DNA of 64,000 nucleotides from Cladocopium goreaui (GCA_947184155.2 CAMXCT020001819.1:1-64000), one strand, 5' to 3'; shown: positions 1 to 11,473, numbered from the stretch's first letter. Numbers and translations are program-made. The notes: generated from the sequence alone by a model not told the origin.

Positions 1-641
1 TCTGGCATATCTTCTGGTATATCTTCTGGCATATCTTCTGACATATCTATCTGGCATATCTTCTGGCATATTTTCTGGCATTCTATCTGGCAAATCTTCT
101 GGCATTCTATCTGTCATTCTATCTGGCATATCTTCTGGCATATTATCTGGCATTCTATCTGGCATATCTTCTGGCATATCTTCTGGCATATCTTCTGACA
201 TTCTTTCTGACATTCTTTCTAACTTTCTTCTGCACATTCTTTGTCCCATATCTTCCTACATGAGGTCCGGCAGGGAACACTTGGCGTGGATACTCGCGGT
301 TGAGGTCCGGCAGGGAACACTTGGCATGGATCCTCGCGGTTGAGGTCCGGCAGGGAACACTGGGCGTGGATGGTCGTGGTTCAGGTCCGGCAGGGAACAC
401 TGGGCGTGGATGGTCGTGGTTGAGGTCCGGCAGGGAACACTGTGGAGCGCGGGTCGCAGGTGAGCAGGACGACGAGGCCGACGAGGACGACCACAGGACA
501 CATGATGACAAGGAGGACGAGGAGGAGGAGGACGAGGCAGGAGGAGGCGGAGGAGGAGGAGGAGGAGCAGGAGGAGGAGGAGGAGCAGGAGGAGGAGGCA
601 ACTGACATAAAATCTAACAACCCTCACCTGGCAGGTGGGGA
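1..641 (+). repeat. Composite satellite element, copy A (left end cut by window)
   Basis: Four blocks are visible. Bases 1-245 are a degenerate 12-bp tandem array alternating TCTGGCATATCT and TCTGGCATTCTA. Bases 250-440 hold about five 40-bp units beginning GAGGTCCGGCAG. Bases 460-600 are a purine-rich GAGGAG/GACGAG tract. Bases 601-641 are a terminal cap ending CCTCACCTGGCAGGTGGGG, which contains the palindrome CACCTGGCAGGTG. The same block order recurs at 17875-18788 and, inverted, at 50767-51868. Open frames across it consist only of repeat translation. Confidence 0.9.
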
Positions 642-748
642 ATATGCTATCCTCCTGTAACCTAACATAGATGTGGAAACATGTTCAAAAAGGTCTCAAA
701 TGTTTGACTCCGACGGAAGGATACACCCCAGATTTGAATGTTTGATCC

Positions 749-815
749 CCACATGGCCTTATTTCAGCTTACAGTGAACTAATTATAATTTACTCAGATT
801 TATGGTGAACCATTC
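749..815. repeat. F4 hairpin element, 3' part
   Basis: The stretch from CCCACATGGCCTTATTTCAG to AATTTACTCAGATTTATGG matches the right half of the F4 copies at 11352, 13697, 35172 and 59732. The left half is missing. Confidence 0.6.
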
Positions 816-959
816 ACTTAATAATATGATATACACATAATCAGTTGTATCGATGATCTTAGAGGGGTTTTGAAACTAACTTCCAACTTGCGGGGCAATC
901 TCAATGGTTTGCGAACAAGCATCAACCTGAACGTACATCCCATGTTTTTTTGCCCGCAG

Positions 960-1023
960 CTGGTCCAAGTCTGACATAGAAACCGTGGAATCCGTGGTTT
1001 CTCGGGCTGCGAATCTGCGAACT
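960..1023 (+). CDS. Candidate exon, function unknown
   Basis: A T-rich acceptor ending TTTTTTTGCCCGCAG precedes an open frame reading WSKSDIETVESVVSRAANL, and a GTAGCG donor follows. The frame stays open past the donor, so the splice signals rather than stops define this 64-bp call. No family recognised. Confidence 0.3.
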
Positions 1024-1207
1024 GTAGCGAAATCATCTAAAATCATCGAATTCAAATCATGTTTTCCTCGATTGTGACCGTTCCATCCGTGGGTGTGAAG
1101 GCGGGAGACACGGCTGGGCTGATGTATGGAGAGAGGTTTCGAGCTTTACATAGCTCAGTCTCTCGGTTCCAGGTTCCAGACACTATTTGGAGGATCATTC
1201 CAGTGAG

Positions 1208-1371
1208 TACAATGTGCCCCCCCCAGTTATAAGTTGGTTTATGAACCCCATTAACATCCATTAACTATAGTTATTTGCGTATCATAAACCATATAATTAT
1301 ATATAGTGAAATTGGAGTTATGTGAACCCCAACTTGTTGCGATTTCGTGGCCACGGGGGCCCCACATTGTA
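1208..1371. repeat. F3 hairpin element
   Basis: Begins TACAATGTGCCCCCCCCAG and ends GGGGCCCCACATTGTA, a terminal inverted repeat. The interior carries AGTTATAAGTTGGTTTATGA, ACTATAGTTAT and CATAAACCAT, which define the family. Confidence 0.8.
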
Positions 1372-1793
1372 TGACCTTTGTGGGTTACCACATGACTGGG
1401 TTACAACCTGACCAGTTTCCCAGTTACCTCCGGCTTGGACTACCACTGACCTGAATTCCATGGACTTCTCGGTTTTCTATACCCTGCAAATACCACCCCC
1501 AACAGATCGTAAAAGTACGAAAATCATGGGGTAACACTGGTGACACATCCTCATTTTTCTGGGATTTTCATGGAATTTATATGAATTTATGGGTACTTTT
1601 CGGAGGGTCTGTCGGTATGAAAGGTCTTGTTCTTTGAAGACTTGACAACCATTGGCCCAAAGAGACGCTTCAACATCAACCAACTGATACTGTGTTGGTT
1701 CATGTTTATCAGCCCACGGGATGATGATGAGTGATTCCCATAATAATGGCTGGTTGTTGAGAATAATGATGGTTGGGTGGTCGGTTAGTTACA

Positions 1794-1794
<1 letters not shown>

Positions 1795-1825
<31 letters not shown>

Positions 1826-1866
1826 GATGGTGATGGTGATGATGATGATGTTGATGAGGAGGAGTG
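1795..1866. repeat. GAT/GGT trinucleotide microsatellite
   Basis: Interrupted GATGATGAT, GGTGGTGGT and GATGATGTTGATGAGG runs. Confidence 0.9.
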
Positions 1867-2057
1867 GTGATGATGATAAATAGTCTTAATATGTCTTGAT
1901 TAATCATGATGGTTATGATTGATACATATTGGGTTTGACATCATCATTGTGTCATTATCAACATCAGAATCATCATTGATTCCCAGTTTGTTTGTTTTTT
2001 ACAGGGTTGAAAGATCTTAAACCCACCAGGCCAATGTATAGCCCCAGCTTTTTCCAG

Positions 2058-2101
2058 GCTGCCGTAACGCCGCCAACGCCAACGCATCCTGCCGCATCTA
2101 G
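2058..2101 (+). CDS. Candidate mini-exon, Pro/Thr-rich
   Basis: Acceptor CTTTTTCCAG and donor GTGGGGG bound 44 bp reading AAVTPPTPTHPAAS. Too short to assign; the call rests on the two splice signals. Confidence 0.22.
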
Positions 2102-2272
2102 GTGGGGGTGAGTGGTGCTGGAAGATGCTAACAGACTTTGGTAAACAGCCATGGAATGCCATGGAAAACGACCATTTGTTGAAGAGTACCCTCTGGTAAA
2201 CAAAGAAAAAGTTCGTTTCTAATGGGATTCAATGGGATTTTTAATAGGTTTTAATGGGATTTTTATGGGATT

Positions 2273-2387
2273 TACCCTCTGGTAAACTAACATAGCCATG
2301 GTATAGATGGCCCATAGAAATAGATGGTTTACCGTTCTTAAAAATGGTGGATCTTTCCATGGCGAACTGTTAAATAACCAGATGGTA
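2273..2387. repeat. F1 hairpin element
   Basis: Runs from TACCCTCTGGTAAACTAACA to TTAAATAACCAGATGGTA. F1 copies start TACCCTCTGG and end CCAGAGGGTA with mutually complementary interiors. The outer TA dinucleotides are compatible with TA target-site duplications, as in Tc1/mariner-derived MITEs. Confidence 0.85.
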
Positions 2388-2536
2388 AATCATCTAGAAA
2401 TAGGCCAATTTAATTATAGCTATGTGGAAATGTCTACTGGAGGGTAACCCAACAATCCCCAGTGATGTAGTAAATTGTAGGCGAATCTATCATACATGGA
2501 GCATCTGCGCCCTGTTAAGCGTTGTTGCTTTTTCAG

Positions 2537-2641
2537 GATCTCTTTAGGGTTGGCAATGCTGTGGGTGCTCAAATTTGGGGATGGGCCGCAACAGCTAGGA
2601 GTTTTGCTTCCAAATCGAATGTGTTCGGCTTGTGTTGTTGA
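2537..2641 (+). CDS. Candidate terminal exon, function unknown
   Basis: The acceptor GTTGCTTTTTCAG leads into a frame starting DLFRVGNAVGAQIWGWAATA and ending VFGLCC before TGA. The frame is rich in small residues but matches no family I recognise. An internal donor is possible. Confidence 0.3.
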   Translation, partial: DLFRVGNAVGAQIWGWAATARSFASKSNVFGLCC

Positions 2642-2849
2642 TGTTCACATATCTTTGACATATTTTCACCAGCAACATCTTGTGATTCTCGAGAATATCA
2701 TGTTAAGAGCCACGACATGACTGGTGGTTCGGTTTGGCATATTCCAAGCTTGCGGCCCAGTCTTGCAAGTCCTTGTTGGGCAATTGGTCACTTTACTTTC
2801 AATAAATCATTGTCAATGCAATGCACCACTTGCCAATATTTCCGGCTAG

Positions 2850-3140
2850 AAAACCGGCAAGATTTCCCTTAAGACTGCTTTGGAAGATGTTTCTACTGAC
2901 AAAGCAATGGATGCACCACCCGTGTCAGATTCATTGCCGATCACCTGTGCCCATTGCGAGCAGCAAGCTTTGCAGTTGTTCGCCGGACGCCAGGATAGCC
3001 AGAATGGTGACAGGAGGCGAGATTGGCAGATCAGCATGCCCCACAATGCTGATTGCAGCTGCCGCTTTGCGTCAGGACAGTTGGGATACCTAGCGCCAGG
3101 TGATGCGAGTATCAAGTCGACATTGACACGAACTTTATAA
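2850..3140 (+). CDS. Candidate Cys-containing terminal exon
   Basis: A TAG acceptor at 2848-2849 opens a 96-codon frame that runs to TAA at 3138-3140. It includes SLKTALEDVSTDKAMDAPPV, then CAHCEQQ and later DCSC, two close cysteine pairs that might bind metal. It is among the longest plus-strand frames in the first 5 kb outside simple repeats. The opposite strand is also open over much of the same stretch (2846-3148), so strand is uncertain. Function unknown. Confidence 0.35.
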   Translation, partial: KTGKISLKTALEDVSTDKAMDAPPVSDSLPITCAHCEQQALQLFAGRQDSQNGDRRRDWQISMPHNADCSCRFASGQLGYLAPGDASIKSTLTRTL

Positions 3141-3228
3141 ACAACCACACTTAAGTTTTTCAGAGATTGAACTGCAAATTATGGCTACGGAACTGTTTTG
3201 AATTTTGGACATGGTACGAAATTGGAGC

Positions 3229-3341
3229 TGGTTGGTGGTTTGGAGCATTTTTTTATTGTCCAGAAATATTGGGAATGTCATCATCCCAACTGACTTTCAC
3301 TCCATGATTTTTCAGAGGGCTTAGCAGCAACCACCAACCAG
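3229..3341. repeat. F2 hairpin element
   Basis: From CTGGTTGGTGGTTTGGAGCA to CAACCACCAACCAG. Inside lie CAACTGAC and ATTTTTCAGAGG, an arrangement resembling a branch site and 3' splice site that recurs in most F2 copies. Confidence 0.85.
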
Positions 3342-3475
3342 ATACATATATTAATCATCATCAACCATATAATAAACATATAATAACAGTGTTATTAATC
3401 ATTAACCATATTATTATTAACCATCATTAACCATTATGATTAATCATCATTAACCATATATTAACCATTATTAAC
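3342..3475. repeat. AT-rich TTAACCATTA/TTAATCAT repeats
   Basis: Short direct repeats of ATTAACCAT, TTAATCATCA and AACAGTGTTATTAATC. No coding potential seen. Confidence 0.7.
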
Positions 3476-3617
3476 AGTGTTGGGGTTCCCCTGGTTGCTG
3501 AAAATCCAGTGATCTGTATCAAACGCTCGGACTTCAGCAGCACGAAAAATGCGCGCTGCTAAAAAATCGTCGGTTCCGCCCATCCCAAGGAAAAGGATAT
3601 CAAAGCCGGGGGTATCA
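3476..3617 (-). CDS. Candidate minus-strand exon
   Basis: Read on the minus strand, a TAG acceptor is followed by GFDILFLGMGGTDDFLAARI and then RAAEVRAFDTDHWIFS. This is a well-formed globular-looking sequence with a Gly-rich turn after a hydrophobic strand. A possible GTTAAT donor closes it. It would need a minus-strand gene here, whereas most other candidates are plus-strand. Not assigned to a family. Confidence 0.3.
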
Positions 3618-3625
3618 CTAGGATG

Positions 3626-3735
3626 CTATGTATATATATATATAAATATAATATAATATAATATATATATTATATATAATAAATTATATCATATTATATA
3701 TATAAATTATATCATATTATATCTGTTATATATCA
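3626..3735. repeat. TA-rich low-complexity tract
   Basis: ATATATATAAATATAATATA-type sequence with TATCATATTATAT repeats. Confidence 0.9.
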
Positions 3736-4029
3736 TATGTGAAATGGATGTGATATTCATTGGATATGTTGGAACGTCGATATTTTGGAGCAATTGAAAT
3801 GCTTCCTTAGAAATCTTTTGAACTTAACCCCCCAAAACACACCCCAAATATATGAATATGGCCTCAGAAGGTACGGCTGGATGCAAAGGGATTGTTCTGA
3901 GATGAATGCTAGACAAGCTGAGTGCAATCACATGTATGTTTCATTATAACATATTAAAACCCATAGTTTTGAACGACTTCTTCGGTGGTTCCCCAACTAT
4001 TGGAATGTTTTGATGTCACAACCATATGT

Positions 4030-4160
4030 ATCATATGTATATATAAATATATAAAGGCAAAACAATAATAAACCACCCATTTGGGAATGGTTTATACAAC
4101 CTATTTATGGTGATTTGGGGGATGGTTCATTGTTGTTTTACTCACATTACTGTATATATA
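4030..4160. repeat. F6 repeat, diverged copy
   Basis: CCATTTGGGAATGGTTTATACAACC..ATTTATGGTGATTTGGGG matches 53790-53910, where CATTTGGGGATAGTTTATAC and CAACCCATTTATGCTGG occur in the same order. Only two copies were found in the window. Confidence 0.6.
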
Positions 4161-4407
4161 TAATAGTTGATGTCCACCCGGACCGATAAACCATGATAAA
4201 TCCAACCGGTTGGTTTGCAGGAAATTTGTAGGTTTTTCGAGTAGCAAGAAGTTTGTGATGTTTTGCGTCAGTTCTTCACCAGCCCAGGGTTGTCAATTAT
4301 TACAGGTTGACATTCATTAGTTGTTGAACTAGATATCCACATATTGTATCATATTGGGATGTTGTTTGAAGGCTCGATTTCTTTTTGCTATACAGTATAT
4401 GGTCTCA

Positions 4408-4520
4408 TTACGGTATCATCATCATCATCATCAGCATCAGCATCAACCTCAACATCAACATGAGCATCAGCATCAGCATCAGCATCACCACCATCATCAA
4501 CCTCACCCTCACCATCATCG
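4408..4520. repeat. CAT/CAG/CAC trinucleotide microsatellite
   Basis: Imperfect (CATCAT, CAGCAT, CACCAT) run. The His-rich frame it creates is repeat translation. Confidence 0.9.
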
Positions 4521-4581
4521 GTTGGTATGTTATTTTTCTGTTACTGTAGCCTGGTTTGCAAAATTAAACTTCACAGCACAG

Positions 4582-4675
4582 GAGCCGTGTCCAGTGCTAG
4601 TCACCCAGCAGCTAAGCAGCACTTCGCTTGCCGAGGTCGCTGCAAACGCAAGAGTGGGATGCAACCTCTGGAGGG
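4582..4675 (+). CDS. Candidate exon, function unknown
   Basis: After CTTCACAGCACAG the frame reads EPCPVLVTQQLSSTSLAEVA and continues through ANARVGCNLWR, with a GTTTGG donor. The frame is open on both sides. Codon third positions favour G/C, unlike the AT-rich flanks. Confidence 0.32.
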
Positions 4676-4739
4676 GTTTGGGCACCAAGTGAGCCATTCA
4701 ACAACCCCGCGAGCTGTGGGGCATTGTGTGCTCCCAAGC

Positions 4740-5862
4740 TATAAGGTGGCATAGTACTCATAGTATAGCCATCGAACTATAGGTGCGTCATGGTGTGTCT
4801 ACCACAAATAATTGATAACTACTGTAATTTTACATTTTTTTAAGAGAGCAGGGGATGGTGGGAGTGCATTTTTTTGTTAGTTTTACAGTAAGTTGTTGGT
4901 GCTAATTCTCCATGAACATCATCCAAATGAAGGTGCCACCGAGCAAAAAAGACAATCAAAACTACAAAGAGTCAGTGTGAGGGAGACAGTATTGAGAGAT
5001 TGCTACACCCTAATAAGCTAAACTATGGCTATGGGCTATGGTGAAACAGCTGCAAATGCAACCTTTTAATCGCCCATGGAAACAATGAGGCAGTCATCTA
5101 ACAGATATGCTGCAGTGTTCCCTTGACAAAAGTGAGTTCTTCATTTCATAAAGTACCTTTCATTCATAAGCTTTCATCAGCTGCAGTTTTCCGAAACAAG
5201 AGGATGTATTACTTCTTTCAAGCAATATCCCTATTCATCGGTTCAAGTACCAATGTTTTGGCGCCCGGCAGCCAAGTCGGCGCTCCAAGTTTTGGATGGG
5301 TTTGGGTGACAGATACTTGGAGGATCATCCCTCTTGGTAAGTGGTTGATAATCACTGTAGTATTAAAACCTACATTAGAAATAGATATATAGAAATAGAT
5401 ATTGATAATTAGAAAACTACATTAGATATAGATAATTAGAAATAGATAATAGATTAAAAACTATAGTGATTATAGATATAGAAACTTTGTTTTAAATAGA
5501 TAATCACTATAAGGGGTTGATAATCACTCTAGTCGATATGGACATTGAAAAAGACATAGTTAGTTCATATCAACTATAGTTAATTATGGTTATATCAGTT
5601 GATATGGATAATCACTATAGTTGATTCATAACCAGGACCATATTAGCAACCCTAAACCATATATTGTTGATAAAATAGTTCAGATGAACTAACTATTGGT
5701 TGATATTGTTGATATGAACTAATAGTTGATATGGATAATCACCTTATATTGGTTAATCACTATAGTTGATATCAAATGACAATAACTATAACCATAGTTA
5801 GTTCACCCATTTACCGATGGGAGATAAGCCATCATCATCTCCATATCCTGGACATCATCCCA
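4740..5862. other. No firm gene; TATAG-rich approach to the satellite
   Basis: Bases 4740-5120 show nothing recognised. A plus-strand frame at 5123-5392 contains VLAPGSQVGAPSFGWVW but lacks clear splice boundaries. From 5385 on, short repeats such as GATAATCACTATAGTTGAT appear, a looser version of the satellite that follows. Confidence 0.5.
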
Positions 5863-8800
5863 GTTATACTATAGTTATACTATAGTTTTACTATAGTTAT
5901 ACTATAGTTATACTATAGTTATACTATAGTTATACTATAGTTATACTATAGTTACACTATAGGTATACAATAGTTATCCTATAGTTATACTATAGTTACA
6001 CTATAGTTATACTATAGTTATACTATAGTTACACTTTAGTTATACTATAGTTATACTATAGTTATACTATAGTTGCACTATAGTTACACTATAGGTATAC
6101 TATAGTTATACTATAGTTATACTATAGTTATACTATAGTTACACTATAGTTATACTATAGTTATACTATAGTTACACTATAGTTTTACTATAGTTATACT
6201 ATAGTTACACTATAGTTATACTATAGTTATACTATAGTTACACTATAGCTATACTATAGTTATACTATAGTTTTACTATAGTTACACTATAGTTTTACTA
6301 TAGTTATACTATAGTTACACTATAGTTATACTATAGTTATACTATAGTTATACTATAGTTTCACTATAGTTATAGTATAGTTATAGTATAGTTACACTAT
6401 AGTTGTACTATAGTTATACTATAGTACAACTATAGTTTTACTATAGTTACAGTACACTATAGTTGCACTATAGGTATACTATAGTTACACTATAGTTATA
6501 CTATAGTCATACTATAGTTTTACTATAGTTTTACTATAGCTATACTAAAGTTACAGTATACTATCATTACACTATAGTTATACTATAGTTACACTATAGT
6601 TAAACTATAGTTGTACTATAGTTACACTATAGCTATACTATTGTTATACTATAGTTATACTATAGTTATACTATAGTTATACTATAGTTATACTATAGTT
6701 ACACTATAGTTATACTATAGTTTTACTATAGTTATACTATAATTGTACTATAGTTATACTATAGTTATACTATAGTTATACTATAGTTACACTATAGTTA
6801 CAGTATACTATAGTTATATAGCCATACTATAGTTATAGTATAGTTATACTATAGTTATTCTATAGTTATACTATAGTTATACTATAGTTATACTATAGTT
6901 ATACTATAGTTACACTATAGTTATACTATAGTTATACTATAGTTACACTATAGTTTTACTATAGTTATACTATAGTTATACTATAGTTACACTATAGTTA
7001 TACTATAGTTTTACTATAGTTACACTATAGTTACACTATAGTTATACTATAGTTATACTATAGTTACACTATAGCTATACTATAGTTGTACTATAGTTAT
7101 ACTATAGTTATACTATAGTTAGACTATAGTTACACTATAGTTATACTATAGTTTTACTATAGTTATACTATAGTTACACTATAGTTATACTATAGTTACA
7201 CTATAGTTTTTCTATAGTTACACTATAGGTATACTATAGTTATACTATAGTTATACTATAGTTATACTATAGTTATACTATAGTTACAGTATACTATAGT
7301 TGCACTATAGTTATACTATAGTTACACTATAGTTATACAGTAGTTTTACTATAGTTACAGTACACTGTAGTTACACTATAGTTATACTATAGTTATACTA
7401 TAGTTACACTATAGTTTTACTATAGTTATACTATAGTTTTACTATAGTTATACTATAGTTACACTATAGTTACACTATAGTTTTACTATAGTTATACTAT
7501 AGTTTTACTATAGTTATACTATAGTTACACTATAGTTATACTATAGTTTTACTATAGTTATACTATAGTTTTACTATAGTTTTACTATAGTTATACTATA
7601 GTTATACTATAGTTTTACTATAGTTACACTATAGTTACAGTATACTATAGTTTTACTATAGCCATACTATAGTTATACTATAGTTATACTATAGTTACAC
7701 TATAGTTACACTATAGTTATACTATAGTTATACTATAGTTACACTATAGTTATACTGTAGTTTTACTATAGTTACACTATAGTTATACTATAGTTATACT
7801 ATAGTTACAGTACACTGTAGTTATACTATAGGTATACTATAGTTACACTATAGTTTTACTATAGTTATACTTTAGTTACACTATAGTTACAGTATACTAT
7901 AGTTATACTATAGCCATACTATAGTTTTACTATAGTTATACTATAGTTATTCTATAGTTATTCTATAGTTATACTATAGTTGTACTATAGTTATACTATA
8001 GTTTTACTATAGTACAGTACACTATGGTTACACTATAGGTATACTATAGTTATACTATAGTTTTACTATAGTTATACTATAGTTACACTATAGGTATACG
8101 ATAGTTATACTATATTTGTACTATAGTTGTACTATAGTTACACTATAGTTATACTATAGTTTTACTATAGTTATACTATAGTTATACTATAGTTACACTA
8201 TAGTTATACTATAGTTATACTATAGTTAAACTATAGTTACACTATAGTTACAGTATACTATAGTATTTCTATAGCCATACTATAGTTTTACTATAGTTAT
8301 ACTATAGTTATACTATAGTTATACTATAGTTACAGTATACTATAGTTGCACTATTGTTATACTATAGTTATACTATAGTTACACTGTAGTTATACTATAG
8401 TTATACTATAGTTATACTATAGTTGTACTATAGTTATACTATAGTTATACTATAGTTACAGTATAGTTACAGTATACTATAGTTATTCTAGAGTTATACT
8501 ATAGTTATACTATAGTTATACTATAGTTTTACTATAGTTATACTATAGTTATACTATAGTACAATACACTATAGTTACACTATAGGTATACTATAGTTTT
8601 ACTATAGTTATACTATAGTTATACTATAGTTACACTATAGTATTACTATAGTTTTACTATAGTTATACTATAGTTTTACTATAGTTACACTATAGTTATA
8701 CTATAGTTATACTATAGTTATACTATAGTTACACTATAGTTACAGTATACTATAGTTATACTATAGCCATACTATAGTTGTACTATAGTTATACTATAGT

Positions 8801-8873
8801 TATACCATAGTTATACTATAGTATAACTATAGTTATACTATAGTTACAGTATACTATATAGTTATACTATAGT
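5863..8873. repeat. 3-kb satellite with 11-bp unit
   Basis: About 270 tandem copies of ACTATAGTTAT with variants (GTTACACT, GTTTTACT, GTACAGTACACT) that keep the ACTATAGT palindrome. Each unit is close to one DNA helical turn. Occasional TACAGTATACTATAG and AGCCATACTATAG insertions recur at intervals and hint at a higher-order period. No long open frame. The same 11-mer occurs inside F3 hairpins. Confidence 0.95.
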
Positions 8874-8916
8874 GTTATCTACCATAAACCATCGTTTTTT
8901 CCGCCACTTTTGTTAG

Positions 8917-9025
8917 GCAACTGAACGCTACCGACTGGGGGCTTCATCCTGTAGTGTGTGTGGCCGAGGGCTACAAGGGCGACAACGTCCAAGCGGCCAT
9001 TGAGGAATCGCACTTAAGTTCCTAG
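8917..9025 (+). CDS. Candidate exon, possibly kinase hinge region
   Basis: The acceptor CACTTTTGTTAG precedes LNATDWGLHPVVCVAEGYKG and then DNVQAAIEE. The frame ends at TAG 9023-9025, or earlier if spliced. The part VCVAEGYKGDNVQAAIEE loosely resembles the beta-5/hinge segment of NEK kinases (hydrophobic, E-Y, G-D, then a helix). This suits a plus-strand kinase gene whose DFG exon lies 8.7 kb downstream, but the match is weak and the HRD exon between them was not found. Confidence 0.35.
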
Positions 9026-9435
9026 CGACTGGCAGTGTGTCCCCAGACCATCGGCTACAGCTGAAAACACACACCTGGCCCACACTGGACTTGCGGAAGA
9101 GTCGCAGCAGGGGCGGCAAGTGCAGAGATTACTTTGCAGTTTCAGCACCCCGCCGTTTGTGGATCTTTGTGGATCTTTGTGGCCTAATTCAAAACCATCA
9201 TGACTTACAAGATATTTTGACTTATGACTTTGTTTTTTTCTCACCGTTCAATCCCATTAAATCTGATTAAGTGCCATAAAATCCCAAGTTGTTGATGGTT
9301 CAAAAAATCAGGCGTGTTGGAGGGTACCCCTGCCTTGAGTTCGGAACCCGCATGGCTAGATATCATCATGTTTTCCAGTTCCACCGCATGGCCAAGGGCT
9401 GCAGTCGCTGACTATCCCTGGATGACTATCTTCAG
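9026..9435. other. No firm gene
   Basis: A doubled TTTGTGGATC occurs near 9165. Short open frames exist on both strands with no supporting splice pair or family match. Confidence 0.4.
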
Positions 9436-9516
9436 GGTGCTTTCAGCGCTGGTCGTGCTAACGAGTTGGGCACTCAGTTCTCGGTGGTGTGGGTCGTGTC
9501 GTGGTCAACTGTGTTG
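9436..9516 (+). CDS. Candidate exon with hydrophobic segment
   Basis: Acceptor CTATCTTCAG and a strong donor GTGAGC enclose exactly 27 codons. The peptide starts GAFSAGRANELGTQFSVV and ends in a hydrophobic VVWVVSWSTVL stretch. Phase 0 at both ends. No family recognised. Confidence 0.38.
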
Positions 9517-9601
9517 GTGAGCTGGATTTCACCATGAAAGATAGGGATTTCACATGATTTCACGGTATATTGATGGATATGGTATGATGTTTGATGATGT
9601 T

Positions 9602-9691
9602 CTGGTTGGTGGTTTCAACTGTCCATCATATATGGGATAATCCTTCCCATTGACTAATATTTTTCAAGATGGTTATTGCACCACCAACCAG
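9602..9691. repeat. F2 hairpin element
   Basis: CTGGTTGGTGGTTTCAACTG to CCACCAACCAG. This copy reads ATTTTTCAAG where most copies have TTTTTCAG. Confidence 0.85.
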
Positions 9692-9718
9692 TGTTTGAGG
9701 ATATTTTATTGGATATGA

Positions 9719-9838
9719 TACCGCCTCTGGCAAACAAACATAGCTATTGAAAATGGCCATAGAAATAGTGGATTTACCGATTTACCCATTAAAAATAGTG
9801 ATTTTCCATAGCTATGTAAACGTTTACCAGGCCGGGTA
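9719..9838. repeat. F1 hairpin element, variant ends
   Basis: Starts TACCGCCTCTGGCAAAC and ends TTTACCAGGCCGGGTA. The CAGGCCGGGT end variant also occurs at about 63520. Confidence 0.8.
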
Positions 9839-10436
9839 ATTATAGTGATGGTAAAATAGGAGATCGAGCCATCTATATAGTCACACTATGAGCATAGTAG
9901 TGGGTTTTTAATGAAGATTCGGAACGACATCAATCCATTCATTGGAATTTCTATATAATCAGTCTATTTTCATTATGAGATGGATGACCATAACCATCCA
10001 TAACCAACAGAACGGCCTCTCATGGGGGGTATTTGTTGGACTAAAAATGCTAAACAAATACTGGTATTTACAGTGTTTTATGACAATAGTATGCTTAACA
10101 CCGTTATTTTAGAGCTAAAAATAGAGTTCGCCTCCAAAGGCTGACATATGCTGTGATAAATTGCTGGCATCTACAGACTCTTGTGACAGGATTCAACTTT
10201 TCCTGTGGGGTTTGCAAAGAACTACAAGCAATCAACACATAACAGAAAACATCTGCTGCACAACATACCATAAGAATGGGTAGCTGTGCATCTTGCAACA
10301 TAATATACAGTAGTAATAGGTGTTGATATAGTTACGTATACCTGTAATTATAACTTATAGCTACCAAAAACCACACATTTATCGTTATCAATTGTTTTCT
10401 GATGGTTAAACCGCCGACGTAAACAATGGTGAATTT
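9839..10436. other. No recognised feature
   Basis: AT-rich unique sequence. Short frames only, none with convincing splice context. Confidence 0.4.
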
Positions 10437-10515
10437 GTTTTTTATTTTCCCATATATTGGGAATAGTAATTAGAACTGACTAATATTTTTCAGAGGGGTT
10501 GAAACCACCAAGCGG
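10437..10515. repeat. F2 hairpin element, left end lost
   Basis: TTTTCCCATATATTGGG through AACTGACTAATATTTTTCAG to GAAACCACCAAGCG. The CTGGTTGG terminus is missing. Confidence 0.7.
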
Positions 10516-10572
10516 GATATGTTTGGCACTTTTTCTTGGTTAAACCGCCGACGTTTTTACAATGGTTAAACC

Positions 10573-10641
10573 ATGGAGCCCGTCGAGGTTTGGCTTGGTC
10601 AACATTCTTCGGTGGACAGGCGGGAAATCGCTGGCGCTTAA
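10573..10641 (+). CDS. Short ORF or exon, 22 codons
   Basis: ATG opens MEPVEVWLGQHSSVDRREIA and closes two codons later with TAA. Codon use is G/C-rich in an AT-rich setting. No homolog recognised; it may be an exon read past its donor. Confidence 0.2.
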   Translation: MEPVEVWLGQHSSVDRREIAGA

Positions 10642-11060
10642 CTTAAGATGGCGATGAAGCCACGAAATGAAGAGCAAAATGCTAGGTGAATGATGAATCA
10701 GCTTGGTGATATAATTTAATGAGCTTTTGTTAATCTAGCATTAAATCTAAATGGTGTTCATACATGGCGAAAAATAAACGATAACGGCTTTAAGATTCAT
10801 AAATGAATTAACAATAATTAGATCGTTATACCACGTGTATTGTGATGATATATATATATAATATATGATATCAACACATTTATATACATTATATGATGAA
10901 TAGCCATATCATATCTATTGATGAATCGATCTTACCATAGATTAGGTGAGCCATGAACAACCTACCCTGGTTGACTGGTTAAGTTGTTGGACTTCTACCT
11001 GCTTCCCTGGGAATTGCGATAAGCCATAAGGAAACTCCTCACCCAATAATAAAATATAGA
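10642..11060. other. No recognised feature
   Basis: AT-rich, with a TATATAT tract near 10850. Confidence 0.4.
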
Positions 11061-11181
11061 TACCCTCTGGTTATTTAACATAGCCATGGAAAATCACCAT
11101 TTTTAATATGTAAACCCAGGTAAACCATCTATTTCTATGGGCCATCTATACCATGGCTATGTTAGTCATAACCAGAGGGTA
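11061..11181. repeat. F1 hairpin element
   Basis: TACCCTCTGGTTATTTAACA to CATAACCAGAGGGTA. Both ends intact. Confidence 0.85.
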
Positions 11182-11351
11182 AATGATTAAATGATGGATT
11201 ATATAATCATATGTCACATCCTTTTCTAAATGGTTGAATAGGGATAAACATATTATGATGAGGACGTAGGGGATCATCATGGGATTTCACCATTTTTGCG
11301 AAGAAAATGGTGATATCCTGCAAACACACCAGCCATTTTTGTGCATTTTTT

Positions 11352-11473
11352 CTGGGTAAATTTCATCACGACCTCACTGTTCTCCCTCACTGGAAATCAT
11401 GGTTAGATTGTGGAACATCATCCCCATAGCTGGCCGAACTATTCAGGTGAGTGAAATATGATCATTTACCCAG
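11352..11473. repeat. F4 hairpin element
   Basis: CTGGGTAAATTTCATCACGA to TGATCATTTACCCAG form the inverted ends. The core carries CCTCACTG, GGAAATCATGGTTAG and ATTCAGGTGAG. Confidence 0.75.

Noticed and set aside
4354..4692. Poly-His frame
   Set aside because: CAT/CAC microsatellite; only the downstream part (4582-4675) is kept as an exon candidate.
5863..8873. Possible CRISPR array
   Set aside because: No unique spacers; the sequence is a continuous 11-bp tandem repeat in a eukaryotic context.
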